From: Heterodera schachtii
Lineage: Eukaryota; Nematoda; Chromadorea; Rhabditida; Heteroderidae
Direction: 5' to 3'
Length of the DNA: 64,000 bases
Assembly (NCBI GenBank): GCA_023374025.1
Contig: SIJG01000023.1
Location: 1,053,382-1,117,381 of the forward strand
Positions 24,924 to 37,642 of the stretch are shown here, in pieces. The first letter of the stretch is position 1. Each line of letters opens with the position of its first letter. Both the position numbers and the translations under genes were made by a program. Below the pieces are notes generated by a model, which was not told the DNA's origin, made no database searches, and was given only the letters and a program-made list of their open reading frames with translations.

Positions 24924-24989
24924 CTTTTATAGTCGCGGAAAAATTTGGAAATGCAAAAGCGTAGAATGAACATAAAATTAGTATAAAAG
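24924..24989. promoter_or_regulatory. Divergent promoter between copies 4 and 5
   Basis: CTATAAAAG on the minus strand (24924..24932) and TATAAAAG on the plus strand (24982..24989), separated by the family spacer with GCGACTATAAAAG, TTTGCATTTCC and ACTTTTATACTAA signatures. It faces soluble-lead copy 4 on the left and anchor-lead copy 5 on the right. Confidence 0.55.
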
Positions 24990-25160
24990 TGGTTGCTGCT
25001 CTTCCTCCACCTTCCATTATTATTTTCCATTCGCCATTTATTTTTGTTCGTCTCTCTTTGTTTACCTTTTCTCCCTGACAATTCCTTCTAAAATGATTCT
25101 TTACGTTTTACATACATATGTTATTTCTTCACAATTTGGCCATTTCCTTCTGATTTTTAG

Positions 25161-25245
25161 TCTGTTTATTATGCCAATGTTTGTTGGATGTTGTGCCATT
25201 CTTTGGCTTTATTGGGACCGCTTCAAAAAACCAAAAAAGAAAAAT
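25161..25245 (+). pseudogene. Decayed first anchor exon of copy 5
   Basis: Anchor exon (MPMFVGCCAILWLYWDR) with its upstream micro-exon, but the donor is GTTAAA and the length is two bases short, breaking phase. A second promoter and second anchor exon follow at once, a tandem duplication of about 240 bp. Confidence 0.6.
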
Positions 25246-25415
25246 GTTAAAAATTTGGAAAATGCAAAAGCGTACAAATGAACATAAAATAGTATAAAAG
25301 TGGTTGCTGCTCTTCCTCCACCTTCCATTATTATTATTCATTCGCTTTTTATTTATTTTCGTCTCTCTCTTCGACTGTTTCTCTTCTCTGAACTTTTAGT
25401 TTGTTCTGTGTGCCA

Positions 25416-26838
25416 ATGTTTGTCGGATGTTGTGCCATTCTTTGGTTTTATTGGGAACGCCTCAAAAAACCAAAAACGAAAATGTAAAAAACAAATCTCA
25501 AAATTCAAAAAATGAAATTTCATTTTTCAGTTTCATTTCCGCCGACTGTTGGCTTTGTGTGTTCGATTTGATTACGCCTTCACAACTTGGCCTTGGAATT
25601 GCACTGATCAGCCACCGATTTGACATTTACGTTGATGAACACTTCAAAACTCGCCGTCGGGCTTTGAGACGCATGGAAATTGGGCGCAAAATTGGACGAC
25701 AAAATTGCACCAAGGAAATGGAAATTGTCAATCTGGAAATTGCCTATTACGATAGAAAACCAATGCCAATTCCGCAAATTCAATTGCCACGCAAAGTCAT
25801 CGGATTCAGACGGATCATCATCTCGTAAAATTAGCTCTATTTAAAAGTTTTATTAGACAATCCACATTCATTTTTAGATACATCGACAAAAATGTCATCG
25901 CTTTTCTCCACCGTTTTGGCCAACTTTTCGCCTTCGGTCCAATTCATTTGAACATCAATACGGACAACGATCGCATTGCGGAATTCTTTTTGCGCAACAT
26001 TTGGCCAATGTTCGAAAAAAACATTCATGGCATGGGATTATCCGCCACAGTTTTGCGCCGTTTGCGTCAATTCGGACCGTCAATTCTCAACGATTTTCCA
26101 TCGCTTCGCGTTGTCACTTTTTATGCCGACGATCTCTTCACCGAATTCCCTGCCGATGACAGTGCCATGGCATCGGATGAACAAGCGGTGGTCAAATGGC
26201 TTTTCACTTCCCGTTCTGACAATGTGCCAAAAGTGTTGGGATGCTCGTTGGACATGGAAATGGATGATGGGACTTTAGCGTCGAGGATTGAAGCGTTCAA
26301 AGCGGTGTTTACTAATTGGCTTACCTATTTGTGACTTTTATGGTCCTGGGGTTCGTTAACAAAAAAATGTTTTAGATTTCGGGCCCTCCCCAATCGTAAA
26401 ACTCTCATTTATTACTTTACCAATTTTTAATGTTTTTAGGCTTTTGCCAATGCTTCATCGCCCGTCAATTTTATTGTCGCCATTTTGTTTGATTGGTCTT
26501 CTGCTGCTGTTGACTCGGTTGTGCCCTTTGATTTGAACAACGAATTGACCCATGAACAATTGACATTGAAAACAGAAGACGATGAATATTTTTTGTTGGT
26601 CCGTTGTCCAATTGCGCGAGACGAAAGCAAATGGACAAAATGGGAAAAGGAAGCGATTGGATGGGAAATTTATTATCAGTGGAATCACATTTACATCCAA
26701 ATTATCAATGAGGACCAAATCGGTGACGGGTCAGTGAATGATGAATTAATGCTCATTCAAAAAAATTCAAAATTATTATGTTTCGTTTTTAGGCTTCTCG
26801 ATGCAAATCCGGGCACAAGTGATCAGCAGCAGAAGTGA
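25416..26838 (+). CDS. Family F copy 5, anchor lead
   Basis: Exons 25400..25483 (ATG at 25416), 25531..25824, 25878..26304, 26440..26729, 26793..26838; body phases agree, about 374 residues from this ATG. The lead reads MFVGCCAILWFYWERLKK. Its exon 2 is six residues longer than usual (inside QNCTKEMEIVNLEIAYYD). The tail is complete (NPGTSDQQQK). The usual micro-exon before this second anchor exon is gone, so the true start is either this ATG or an exon in the upstream duplicate. Open throughout. Confidence 0.65.
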
Positions 26839-27266
26839 ATGAATGAATTGCTGAGAAAAGTGATCGACCAATTTGAATTATGGAATAATTGACGTGATCA
26901 TAGAAATTGTTTCTTTTTTTAGCATGGAATTGATCATTGATCATCGTATATTTGTGTTGTGTATGTCTTTAGGATAAATTTAGTGATTTCTTAAACTAAA
27001 ATTTGTTCCTGAACTGCGTTATGATTTTCGTGAGAAGGAGGGGCGGATGAAGTACACACAGTGGCGGGGGGGGGGGGGGGTGTAAATTTTGGTAATTAAT
27101 ACGCTCCGAAAAAGACTTACTTATAAAATATATTTGAAACTATAGAATATTCGGATGACACCAAGTGTAAAAATTTTTAATTGGACGAACAAAAAAATTT
27201 ATTGAAGTTGTCTTCAGACACTTAATAAAAAGTGAGAGTGAAAGAAAATGGGGGAAAGAGGGAGGG

Positions 27267-27335
27267 CTTTTATATTCGCGAAAATTTGGAAAATGCAAAA
27301 GCGTACAAATGAACCAATAAAAATTTGTATAAAAG
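27267..27335. promoter_or_regulatory. Orphan divergent promoter
   Basis: Opposed TATAAAAG boxes at 27267..27274 (minus) and 27328..27335 (plus) with the family spacer. The right arm runs into ACAGTCATGGTCAAATG, which resembles a Tc1/mariner end, and then into fragments of an anchor exon (27520..27560), so no body follows. A further inverted fragment lies to 27660. Confidence 0.45.
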
Positions 27336-28297
27336 TGGTTGCTGCTTTTCCTCTGCCTTCCATTATTTTCTATTCGCCATTTACAGTCATGGTCAAATGT
27401 TTATCTACGCCCCATTTTATGTTGTTTTTGTCGTCATTTCAACTGTAAATTTCAATTAAATCTTAAATATATGGTGGTGTTTTGTAGCATTTTTACGGGT
27501 TTTTTTCTGAATGCGTCGTTGTTTTGGTGGTTTTTTGAAGCAGTCCCAAACAGAAGCATTTTTAAAGACATTGTCAGGGAGAAAAGATCGGAGAGAGAGA
27601 CGAACACAAATAAATGACGAATGGAATAATAGTAATAATTTAATTACTTTTATACGAAATTTTTATGTGTCGTATTCGATGCCTTGGAGAACATTTCCAA
27701 TGCCATCCTAATCAAACGGATTTTGATTTTTCCTAATTGCTTTAATTTTGCTGCAAATTTTTGTGTGCCTTTGTGGAATAATTTGTCACTGTAAAAATTT
27801 TGAACCCCAACAAAATCCACGAATTTCTTTGAATTTAATTTTACTGTTTTTTTCGATTTGTTTGTTCTTTTGCATTTTCCAAAATTTTTCGCGACTATAA
27901 AACCGTTCCTCCTCTCCCATTTCCCTTCATTTACTCATTTTTCTTTTCCTTTTATTGCCAATATATCCTTTTCTTGTAGCTTTTTGCTGCTAAAATTTGC
28001 GCTTTTTTTTGATGAGGGGAGGGGCAAGAAAACTCAAGAATTTTGTGTATCTTTCTTTATCTATTTCAAGTAATTATTTAATTGTGCAACTAATTTTTGT
28101 TAATTGAACACCCAAATGAACGCATGAGTTGAGTTGTGATTGAATTCTAAACATTCAAACAAAAACAGCGATTTTTATGTACATGATAAAAATAGCATCA
28201 AAATTCGCCCCTTTTTTCTTTAATCTGTTGATTAATTTTTTTCAGTTTTGCTAAGCTAAATTTTTCCGTCAAGTCTTAATAATTTTGTCTCAACAAA

Positions 28298-29624
28298 ATG
28301 TCTGACCGCCGAAAAGAAGCCGAGGAAAAAATGGCAAAAGCAATGTAAAATTAAATAAAAATGCCAATTTTCAATTTGAATTTTAAATTTCGTTTTCTTT
28401 TTTTTTTCAGTTTCATCGCCGCCGATTGTTGGCTTTGTGTCTTCGATTTGCTGCCACTTTCACAACTTGGCCTTGGTATTTCGATGATCAGTCACCGATT
28501 TGACTATTACGTGGATGAACACTTCAAGACGCGCAAATGGACGCTGAAATTTATTCAAATTCTATGCAAAATTGGAGAGAATGGCACCAAGAAAATGGAA
28601 ATTACCAATCATGGTGGAGAAGCTTTGCCAATTCCGCAAATTCAAATGCCACGCAAAGTCATCGGTTTCGAACGCATCAACATCTTGTAAAATTGGCTAA
28701 TATGCTAAAAATTTATACAATTTTTCCCCCATTCATTTTCAGTTTCATCGACCGAAATGTCATCACTTTTCTCCGCCGTTTTTGCCAACTCTTCGCCGCA
28801 TGTCCAATCAATTTGACCATCGACCCGTCGTACTACAATGATCGCATTTTGGAGTTCATTTTTCGCAACACTTGGCCAATGCTCAACAAAAAGATTTGTG
28901 CCATGCAATTGTCCGCCACAGTTTTCCGCCGTTTGCGACAATTCGTCCCGCCAATTCTCAACGATTGTCCATCACTTCGCGTTTTCTCCATCCGTATCGC
29001 CGATTTCTTCATCGAATTTCCATGCGATGACAGTGCGGCGGCATCGGATGGACAAGCGGTGGCCAAATGGCTTTTCACTCCCCGCCCGGACAAAGTGCCA
29101 AAATTGTTCAAATGCGTGTTCGACACGAATCATGGGAATTTGGTGCCGAATGTTGAAGCCATCAAAAAGGTGATTTCAATAAATTGGGCCAGCCCAACCG
29201 TAAAATTGTTACTCATCAATTTTCACTTTTCAGGCTTTTGCCTCGGCTTCTTCCCCCGTCAATTTCATTGTCATCATTCGATTTATCCCTTCGTCCTTTG
29301 TTTTTTCCGTTGTGCCATTTGCGCTGACCAACGAATTGACTGGGGAACAATTGACGTTGAAAAGGATTCACAAGAGCCAAAGTTTTTTGCTGATCCGTTG
29401 TCCAATTGCGCGAGACGAAAGCAAATGGACAAAATGGGAAGAAGAAGCGATTGACTGGAAAATTTATGATCAATGGAACAGAATTGACATTCCTATTTAT
29501 CGTGAGGACGGAATTGGAGATGGGTAAGCGAATGAATGCTTTTTAAAAATTCAAAATGATTGTGTTTCGATTTTTTAGGCTTCTCGATGCAAATCCGGGC
29601 ACAAGTGATCAGCCGCAGAAGTGA
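28298..29624 (+). CDS. Family F copy 6, intact, soluble lead
   Basis: Exons 28298..28344 (MSDRRKEAEEKMAKA), 28411..28686, 28743..29169, 29234..29523, 29579..29624; 361 residues, all phases agree. F-box-like segment FIAADCWLCVFDLLPLS. Tail TPGTSDQ-type with a P replacing one Q (DQPQK). Exon 3 ends ...AIKK rather than the usual ...FKA. A TATA-like CTATAAAACC lies near 27895 in the plus-facing half of the divergent promoter signature (TTTTTCGCGACTATAAAA), so this soluble copy appears to use the same arm that elsewhere faces peptide genes. Confidence 0.75.
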
Positions 29625-29879
29625 ATGAATAAATGATTTGATGTGAAGTGATCGATCAGTTTGAATTATGGAATTATTGACGTGCTCATAAAAATTGTTC
29701 TTTTTTTTAGCATGGAATTGTCATTGATCATCGTATATTTGTATTATATATATATTGAGGATAAATTATGTAGATGATTTTTTGAAACTTGAATTAGGTA
29801 GTTTAAGAATTTTAATCCACGGAGTTTTAAAACCTCTGCTGGACAGGAAGTTCCTTTCGTCCATTTAACTTACCTAATT

Positions 29880-30870
29880 ATAAATTGCATTGCCTATTTA
29901 AACGTCGGCACAGTCGGAAATTTTTACATTTTTTCCAATGTCAGAAATGTCGCTAAATGCAGCAGCAGCAGATAAAATCTCAACATTTTTCTCTTTCCCA
30001 TTTGCTTGCTTCTCTGCTTCAACTGTTGCATATTTTTGTAGTAAAATGAGCAAAAAAAAAAATGGACGGACAATTGGCCAAATGAGAAAAAACAAACAAA
30101 AAGTTGTTGGATGAGAAAACGAACGTTGGCCAAAGGAATGAATGAATGGCCAAAGGGGGCGGGGGAAGGGAGGGGACGGCGTTGGCCGCATTTTAATGGA
30201 AAAGTGAACGAATGGGAAAGCAATGCAAATTCCATTACCATTATTTAAATGCAATTTTACACAATCCGCGGTGTGAATGATTATTGTTGTGCTTTAATGG
30301 GCCAATTAACACTACTGGATTTACTTACGACTAATGTGATATTTTGTCTTTGAATTGGAATTCGTTTCTTGTTTAGCCTGATCATTTCTGATCAAATGGT
30401 GTTCCTTTTCTCCTCTGATCAGTCTGCCATTTGATTAACATTAGCACATAAAAAAAGTGTCATTCACCCAAAGGCACGACATTGTCGGTGTGCTTTTTTG
30501 TATTTGTACAAATTGCGCTATTATTTGGACAAGAATTGGACATGGATGAGAAGGGATTTCTGACGACCAACGATTTTGAACAGTTATCCGCATGCCAAAG
30601 AAGCCAATGATTTTTGTCAGTTGACTAAAAATCAACTGACAAATTGGAGCAAATTTTGACAAAATCATTAAATTATTTTAAAAAATTCATATGGAAAATT
30701 ACAGTTTCAATAAATCTCTAAGTTTATCCTTATGACATACAAAACACAAATATATGTGTTGATCACTGATCAATTCCATGCTAAAAAAAGAACAATTTAT
30801 ATGGGCACATCAACTTCTAACTCCATAATTCAAATTGATCGATCACTTTTCCATAATTCATGATTCACTT
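29880..30870. other. Intergenic, duplicated segments
   Basis: 29990..30240 is related in inverted orientation to about 60090..60300 (GGCCAAA-rich, AAATGCGGCC). 30430..30700 is related to 37270..37480 (AAAAAGTGTCATTCACCCAA). No gene model found; the pairs mark segmental duplication along with the family copies. Confidence 0.4.
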
Positions 30871-32286
30871 CTACTGCTGATCATTTGTGCCGGGATTTGC
30901 GTCGAGAAGCCTAAAAATCGAAACACAATCATTTTGAATGAGCATTCATTCATCATTCACTGACCCGTCACCGAGTTCGTCCTCATTGATAATTTGGATG
31001 AAAATTTGATTCCATTGATTCGAGGGTTCATAAAATCGCCAGCCAATCGCTTCCTCTTCCCATTTCGCCCATTTGCTTTCATTTCGTACAATTGGACGAC
31101 GGATCAGCAAAAAATGTTCGTTGTGGTCATCACTTCTTTTCAATGCCAATTGTTCACGGGTCAATTCGTTGGTCAAATTGAAAAGCACGACCGAGTCAGC
31201 AAAAGGCTGCGAAATCCGAATGAGGACAATGAAATTGACGGGAGATGAAGCATAGGTAAATGCCTAAAACATGGAAAAATTGGTTAATAAGCGAAACCCA
31301 AAGACGGTAAAGTGCCAAATAAATGATTTATTAAGCACCGCTTTGATAGCTTCAATCCGCGACATCCAATCCCCTTCATCGTTCACCCAGCATTCGAGCA
31401 TCTTTGGCACATTGCTTTGAAGTGGAGTAAAAAGCCATTTGGTCACCGCTTGTCCATCCGATGCCGCGGCATTGTCATCGCATGGAAATTCGCCGAAGAG
31501 ATTGACGGTATATAAACTGACAAAGCGAAGTGATGGAAAATCGTTGAGAATTGACGGGTCGACGAATTGACGCAAACGGCGCAAAAATGTGCCCGACAAT
31601 CCCATGCCATGAAGGTTTTTTCCGAACATTGGCCAAATGTTGCGCAAAAGGAATGCCGCAATGCGATCTTTGTGCGTATTGATGGCCAAATTAATTGGAG
31701 AGGCGGCGAAAAGTTGACGAAAATGGCGGAGAAAAGCGATGACATTTTGGTCAATGAAACTAAAAATGAATGGGAAATATTGTAAAAATTTATACATTTG
31801 CCAATCTTACGAGATGTAGATGTGTTCGAATCCGATGACTTTGCGTGGCAATTGAACTTGCGGAATTGGCAATGCTTTTCCATCGTAATGTTCGACAATT
31901 TCCATTCCATTTGTGCCATTCTCTCCAATTTTGCTTCGAAATTGAATAAATTTCAATGTCCTTTTGCGAGTTTTGAAGTGTTCATCGACGTAAATGTTAA
32001 AACGGTGACTGATCATCGCAATTCCGAAGCCAAGTTGTGAAGGCGTAATCAAATCGAAGACACAAAGCCAACAATCGGCGGAGATGAAACTGAAAAAAGG
32101 GAAAACAAAATTTAAAATTGGCATTTTTTATTTTTACATTTTCTTTTTTGGTGGTTTTTTGAGGCGGTTCCAATAAATCCAAAGAATGGTGCAACAGCCG
32201 ACAAACATTGGCACAACGAACAGACTAAAAAATGAGAAGGGAAAGGATAAATGTGGAGAAGAAATGGACAAAACGTACAGAATCAT
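30871..32286 (-). CDS. Family F copy 7, intact, anchor lead
   Basis: Exons 32279..32286, 32138..32224, 31811..32089, 31339..31759, 30965..31263, 30871..30910; phases agree, about 377 residues. Lead VVPMFVGCCTILWIYWNR then a Lys cluster. F-box-like segment CVFDLITPSQLGFGIAM with FNIYVDEHFKTRKR. Exon 4 carries YEPSNQWNQIF, an insertion of about three residues. The tail stops at NPGTNDQQ because of a TAG. The divergent promoter lies directly upstream (32387..32457). Confidence 0.75.
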
Positions 32287-32386
32287 TTTAGAAGGAATTG
32301 TCAGGGAGAAACAATTGAAGAGAGAGACGAAAGTATAATATACGGGGCGAATGAATAATAATGGAAGGTGGAAGGAGGAGCAACCA

Positions 32387-32457
32387 CTTTTATACTAATT
32401 TTTATTAGTTCATTTGTATGCTTTTGCATTTTCCAAATTTTTTCGCTACTATAAAAG
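32387..32457. promoter_or_regulatory. Divergent promoter of copy 7
   Basis: CTTTTATA at 32387..32394 (minus TATA, then the GGTTGCTCCTCC tract toward copy 7) and CTATAAAAG at 32449..32457 (plus). The plus arm leads into CCCTCCCTCTTTCCCCCATT and then AT-rich DNA in which I find no peptide frame. Confidence 0.55.
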
Positions 32458-33191
32458 CCCTCCCTCTTTCCCCCATTTTCATTCATTCACTCACTTTTTA
32501 TTAACAGTGTCTGAACACAACTTTATTAACAAATAAGCAATATTTTTTCTTTCTTCGTCAAAGCAGAATAAACTTTGCGTCATCCAAAGTTCTTAAGTTT
32601 CAAAGATATTTTTTCTAAATTGCCGCACCACTTTTTTGGGGCAAATAGCGGGAAACGGTTTTTTTTTTTTTTGCAAAAACCGAATAATTCAAGTAAATTC
32701 TTTAAATATTTTTTATTTTTACAAAATGGCGGTTTTTTGAACCTCGAAAAAGTTGAATTTTCGCCTTGATTTTTTGGATATTGGTGCTCATTTTGCATGG
32801 AATTTGTCCGCGCGGTGTTTGCGCTGCGAGGCGAGGCTAATGCGAGCGGAAACGAAATCCGACTCTTTAAAAAAAAAATTGAAATTTTCATTAAAATTTT
32901 TTCGGTGAAACAGTGAAATTCCCCTTTATGGGGACCTGAACATTGATCAGTACACTGATCTGCTGATGCTGATCCAGTCAACATTTACACCCCCCCCCCC
33001 CCCACTTTAAGCAATGTTTACGTCTTCAATCACCGCGCCCACCTGTACATTATATTTAATATTTTAAAAAATAAATTGAAAAAGGGATTTTTGGAATTTT
33101 CATTCAACTCAACTCTGTTATTACAAGGCTAATATTTTTAAGCTATAAAAACTGCCAAAATAGGCACTAAAAACCTCCAATTTACGGTCTA

Positions 33192-33653
33192 CGTCAGTTG
33201 GGCGCTCACGGTTGGGCGCCCACGGTTGGGCGCTCACGTTTGGGCGCGCACGGTTGGGCGCCAGAATGTTTTTCCACTATAACTTTCTATAACTTTTTTC
33301 TTTGTCATCCAAATCCAACATTGTTGGTATCATTCGAAAGCTTAATGTATTTAGAAACTTTTTCTAAGCTATTGCTTCGCGATTAGACAAATACCAAAAA
33401 AGTTATACATGAAAATTGCGAAAAACTCGAAATTTTGAAGTTTTTTCTTAATAAAAGTTTTTCCAGGCATGAAAATCTTTCGCTTTTTGTAAGACTAATA
33501 GAGCATGTTAAGAGCTTTTTAATGATACCAAGATTGTTGGATTTGGATAACAAATAAAAAAGCTATATTGGAAAAACATTCTGGCGCCCAACCGTGCGCG
33601 CCCAAACGTGAGCGCCCAACCGTGGGCGCCCAACCGTGAGCGCCCAACTGACG
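33192..33653. mobile_element. Palindromic element with tandem GTTGGGCGCTCACG ends
   Basis: The first 80 bp and last 80 bp are inverted copies. Each arm is a row of five 14-bp units (GTTGGGCGCTCACG with variants) ending in GGGCGCCAGAATGTTTTTCC. The interior has the TTGGTATCATTCGAAAGCTT signature on one side and its inverse on the other. No clear target duplication. Confidence 0.7.
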
Positions 33654-34123
33654 GGTTCCGCCAATTTAGGCTGTAAAAGGACAAAATCTATTCAAAAAAG
33701 TAAAAACTAGGCCAACTCTGTATTGAATTTATGGTCGGATTAAAATTAAAAACATAAATATAAGAATAACATTATTAGTTTAAAAAACTCAGTGCTTGCT
33801 AACTTTACGTGAAAATTCCTTTGAAAATTATTTGGGGCCGAACCATGACGGCCGAACTGCGGTAAACCGGTTAAAAACTGTACAATTTTTCAGTGTGCTT
33901 TTTCAATTTTACAACATAAATAAATTCAAACGATGATTAAAGTTTCTGAAAATCACTGAATTTATTCCTAAGACATACGTAAGACACAAACCAAAGCTGA
34001 TTAATGATCATAAAAATAAAAACAAAAGAAAAGAACATTTAATGAGCACGTCATAAAAGCCAAAAGATCATTTTCCAATTCGATAATTCAAATTGGTCGA
34101 TCATTTCTCCGCAAATCATTCAT

Positions 34124-35657
34124 TCACTTCTTCTGATCACTTGGGCCGGGATTTGCGTCGAGAAGCCTAAAAAGGAAATGCAATAAATTATGAATTTTTG
34201 AATATGCCCTTCATTCACTGACCCGTTCCCGATTTGGTCCTCATCATAAATATGAATGCCAATTTTGTTCCACTGATCATAAATTTCCCAATCACTCGCT
34301 TCTTCTTCCCATTTCGCCCATTTGCTCGCATCTCGCGCAATTGGGCAACGAATCAGCAAAAAATGCTCGTTGTATTCATCACTTCTTTTCAATGCCAATT
34401 GTTCACGGGTCAATTCGTTGGTCAAATTGAAAAGCACGACGGAGTCAGCAAAAGACGACGGAAACCAAATGACGATAATGACATTGACGGGAGATGAAGC
34501 CGAGGCAAATGCCTAAAATAGGAGAAAATTGGCTATAAAAAAATACAAAATGATAAATGAATGTCAGATAATTGGATCACAAAGCTCATACATAAAGTGC
34601 CAATCAAATCAATTGTAATCACCGATTTGAATTAAATTGGTTAAGTAATAAATGATAAACAAAGATGGGCACGACGGCACTTAGCCATTTATAGTAATAA
34701 TAAAATGTGAAGGGACATTTTTGCTTCAAAATGTCTTTTTAGACGAAAAATAAATTCTTCCCCAAAAAACGTAAAAGTGCCAAATAAATCTTCGAAATCA
34801 CCGTTTTAAATCGTTCAATATTCGTCGCCAAATTCCCATCATTCATGTGCAAACCGAACTTCAACACTTTTGGCAGATCGTTTTGAAGCGGAGTGAAAAG
34901 CCATTTGGCCACCGCTTGTCTATCCGATGCCATGGCATTGTCATCGGCAGGAAATTCGATAAAGAGTTTGTCATCATAAAGAGAGAGAACACGAAGCGAT
35001 GGACATTCGTTGAGAATTGACGGGACGAATTTGCGCAAATTGTGGAAAAATCTGACGGATAATCGCAGGCCATGAATATTTTTTCCGAACATTGGCCAAA
35101 TGTTGCGCAAAATGAGCACCAAAATGCGGTCATTGCAGAACGTATAGATGGACAAATTAATTGGACAGGCGGCAAAAAGTGGACGAAAACGGCCGAGAAA
35201 AGTGATCACATTATTGTCGATGTAACTAAAAATGAATGTGTATGTTGCTTAAATTTTTGTAGTAGAAATCGCCAATTTACGAGATGTTGATCCATTCGAA
35301 TCCGCTGACTTTGCGTGGCATTTGAATTTGCGGAATTGGCATTGGTTTTTGATAGCAATTGACAATTGCCATTCCATTGGTGCCATTCTTCCCAATTTTG
35401 CTTCCAATTCGAATATATGCCAATGTCCATTTGCGAGTTTTGAAATGTTCGTCCACATAAAAGTCAAATCGGTGACTGATCATCGCAATTCCGAAGCCAA
35501 GTTGTGAAGGCGGCAGCAAATCGAACACACAAAGCCAACAATCGGCGGAGATGAAACTGAAAAAAAAGGGAAACAAAATTTAAAATTGAATTGGCCTTTT
35601 TGAATTTTACATTGCTTTTGCCATTTTTTCCTCCGCATCTTTTGGATTGTCTGACAT
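34124..35657 (-). CDS. Family F copy 8, intact, soluble lead
   Basis: Exons 35611..35657 (MSDNPKDAEEKMAKA), 35281..35556, 34802..35225, 34223..34512, 34124..34166; 359 residues, phases agree. Tail NPGPSDQKK. Only about 95 bp upstream is a relic of the anchor-type micro-exon (ATGATTAT before GTACTT, 35745..35752) and an anchor-type promoter at 35859, so the soluble lead exon sits where an anchor exon would be. The ancestral promoter was apparently kept while the lead was exchanged. Confidence 0.7.
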
Positions 35658-35858
35658 TTTGATGAAGCGAAATTATTAATTCAATTTTAAACAGGTTTAA
35701 TTAGCTTAGCAAAAATTTTGATGTAGAGAAAAAAAATACAAAAAAGTACATAATCATTTTTGAAGGAATTGCGGGGATCGAACAAAAGAGAGGCGAAAAC
35801 AAATAAATGGCAAATAGAAAATAATAATGAAAAGTGGCGGACGAGGAGCAACCAACCA

Positions 35859-35928
35859 CTTTTATACTAATTTTTATTGGTTCATTTGTATGTTTTTGCA
35901 TTTTCCAATTTTTTAGCGACTATAAAAG
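35859..35928. promoter_or_regulatory. Divergent promoter of copy 8
   Basis: Opposed TATA boxes at 35859..35866 (minus) and 35921..35928 (plus) around the TTTTGCATTTTCCAATTTTT spacer. Confidence 0.5.
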
Positions 35929-36439
35929 CCCTCCCTCTCTCCCCCATTATTGAAAATGCATTTGTGTTTTTTTCTTTATTCGACAATTCATCCCAGACAA
36001 TTGGTCCGCAAAAGTCGCACTACGCTTCCTCTTTTGCTTCCGCAATGTCTTTTCTTGCCTTTCTCACAAATCAGCTCCTTTCTTTTTTTGAACGAAATAA
36101 TTTTCCCAATTGCCAAATAATCGCATAAAATTTGCACTAAACATACTTAAATATGCCCTAAAAACCCGAAAAATATCAAAATATGCACTAAAATATGCCT
36201 TCAAAAATGGCTTAACCCTAAAAAAATTTCGTGTTTGTGGAAATGGATTTTAGAATAGAATTCTACGAATTCCTGAAAACCAAAATTTATTGCTGTTTAT
36301 GTTAAGAGCACGACAATAAATCTCATAACCATGATTCCTAGGACCTCTCAAATCTTGTCTTAAACACTTTATAGCCAATTACGGTTTCAGAAATTTAATT
36401 CATTATCCAACTCCACAATTCAATTTAACAAATCATTCA

Positions 36440-36957
36440 TTTTGTGCCCTTTGAGTTGACCAAAAATGGGAAGAGGAAGCGCTTAGATTGGCGCAATCAA
36501 AGCGATATTTACTAATATTTGATTTCTTTGGCATTTTACGTACAGTATTTTAACCAATTTTTGCCTCATTTTAGCCATTTTTACAAGCGTTGGCCCCTGC
36601 CAATTTCATCGTTTCCGTTTGGTTTTGGTTTAATTCTGCTGTTCACGCCATTGTACCCTTTGAGCTGACCAATGAGAGGACTCAGGAACATTGACGTTGA
36701 AACGGATTAACAATAGCAAATGTTTTCTGTTGGCCCGTTCTCCAATGAAAAAGAAGCAATTGGCAAAATGGGCAAAATGGGAGAAGGAAGCGATTGACTG
36801 GCGAATTTATGACCAGAATAATCGTATCAACATTCAAATTGATAATGAGGACAAAATCAGCGATGGGTCAGTGAATGATTATTCAAAATTCGAATTTTTG
36901 TTTACATTTTAGGCTTTGGACGCAACTCCCGGCCCAAGTGATCAGCAGCAGAAGTGA
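36440..36957 (+). pseudogene. Family F fragment (exons 4 and 5)
   Basis: Contains VPFELTNERTQEH..., then RSPMKKKQLAKWAKWEKEA, YDQNNRINIQI and the tail TPGPSDQQQK, with a two-base loss at the TREQL position and other damage. A shorter second fragment of the same region precedes it near 36440..36510. No exons 1-3. Confidence 0.65.
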
Positions 36958-36989
36958 ATGAATGAATATGATTTGTTGAGAAATGATCG

Positions 36990-37240
36990 ATCAATTGAAA
37001 GCATTGACGTGTTCATAAAAATTTTCTCTTTTTTTCAATTGGAATGATCCACTTGGATAAAATTGTTCTTTTTTATGCTTGAATGGCTTGATCTTATGTC
37101 TTTCATTTGTAGACACAAAACCGCTATAAAATTCCTGTTTTTCACCGGCGCTAATAAACTTGAAAAAAATACTGTATGCATCCTTTTGTAGTTCAATTCG
37201 CGTAAAAGTCAATTTGTAGAGTCCATCTGCAGTAAGAGCA
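36990..37240 (-). CDS. Orphan exon-like frame, unknown
   Basis: A minus-strand frame with coding-like composition reads ALTADGLYKLTFTRIELQ, then FFKFISAGEKQEFYSGF and STNERHKIKPF. No start, acceptor or partner exon was established. It could be a relic of another gene family. Unrecognised. Confidence 0.3.
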
Positions 37241-37642
37241 AATTTATTGTTTTAATTTCATATTTTCAGTGTTAAAATTTGAATTTGATTACATTGGCAC
37301 ATAGAAAAAAAGTGCCATTCACCCAAAGGCCACGACATTGTCGGTGTACGTTTGGTATTTGTCAAATTGTGCTATTATTTGGACAGGAATCACTAAAAAT
37401 CAACTGACAAATTGGAGCAAATTTTGACAAAATCATTTTAAATTATTTATTCTAAAAAATTCATATGGAAAATTCAAGTTTAAAGAAATCACTAAATTTA
37501 TCCTTAAGACATACATACACAACACAAATACACGATGATAAATGACAATTCCATGCTAAAAAAGAACAATTTCTATGAGCACCTCAATAATTATTCCATA
37601 ATTCAAATTGGTCGATCACTTCTTAACAATTCATTCATTCAT

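Noticed and set aside
27378..27480. Possible autonomous Tc1/mariner copy after ACAGTCATGGTCAAATG
   Set aside because: Only one end-like motif and no transposase frame nearby.
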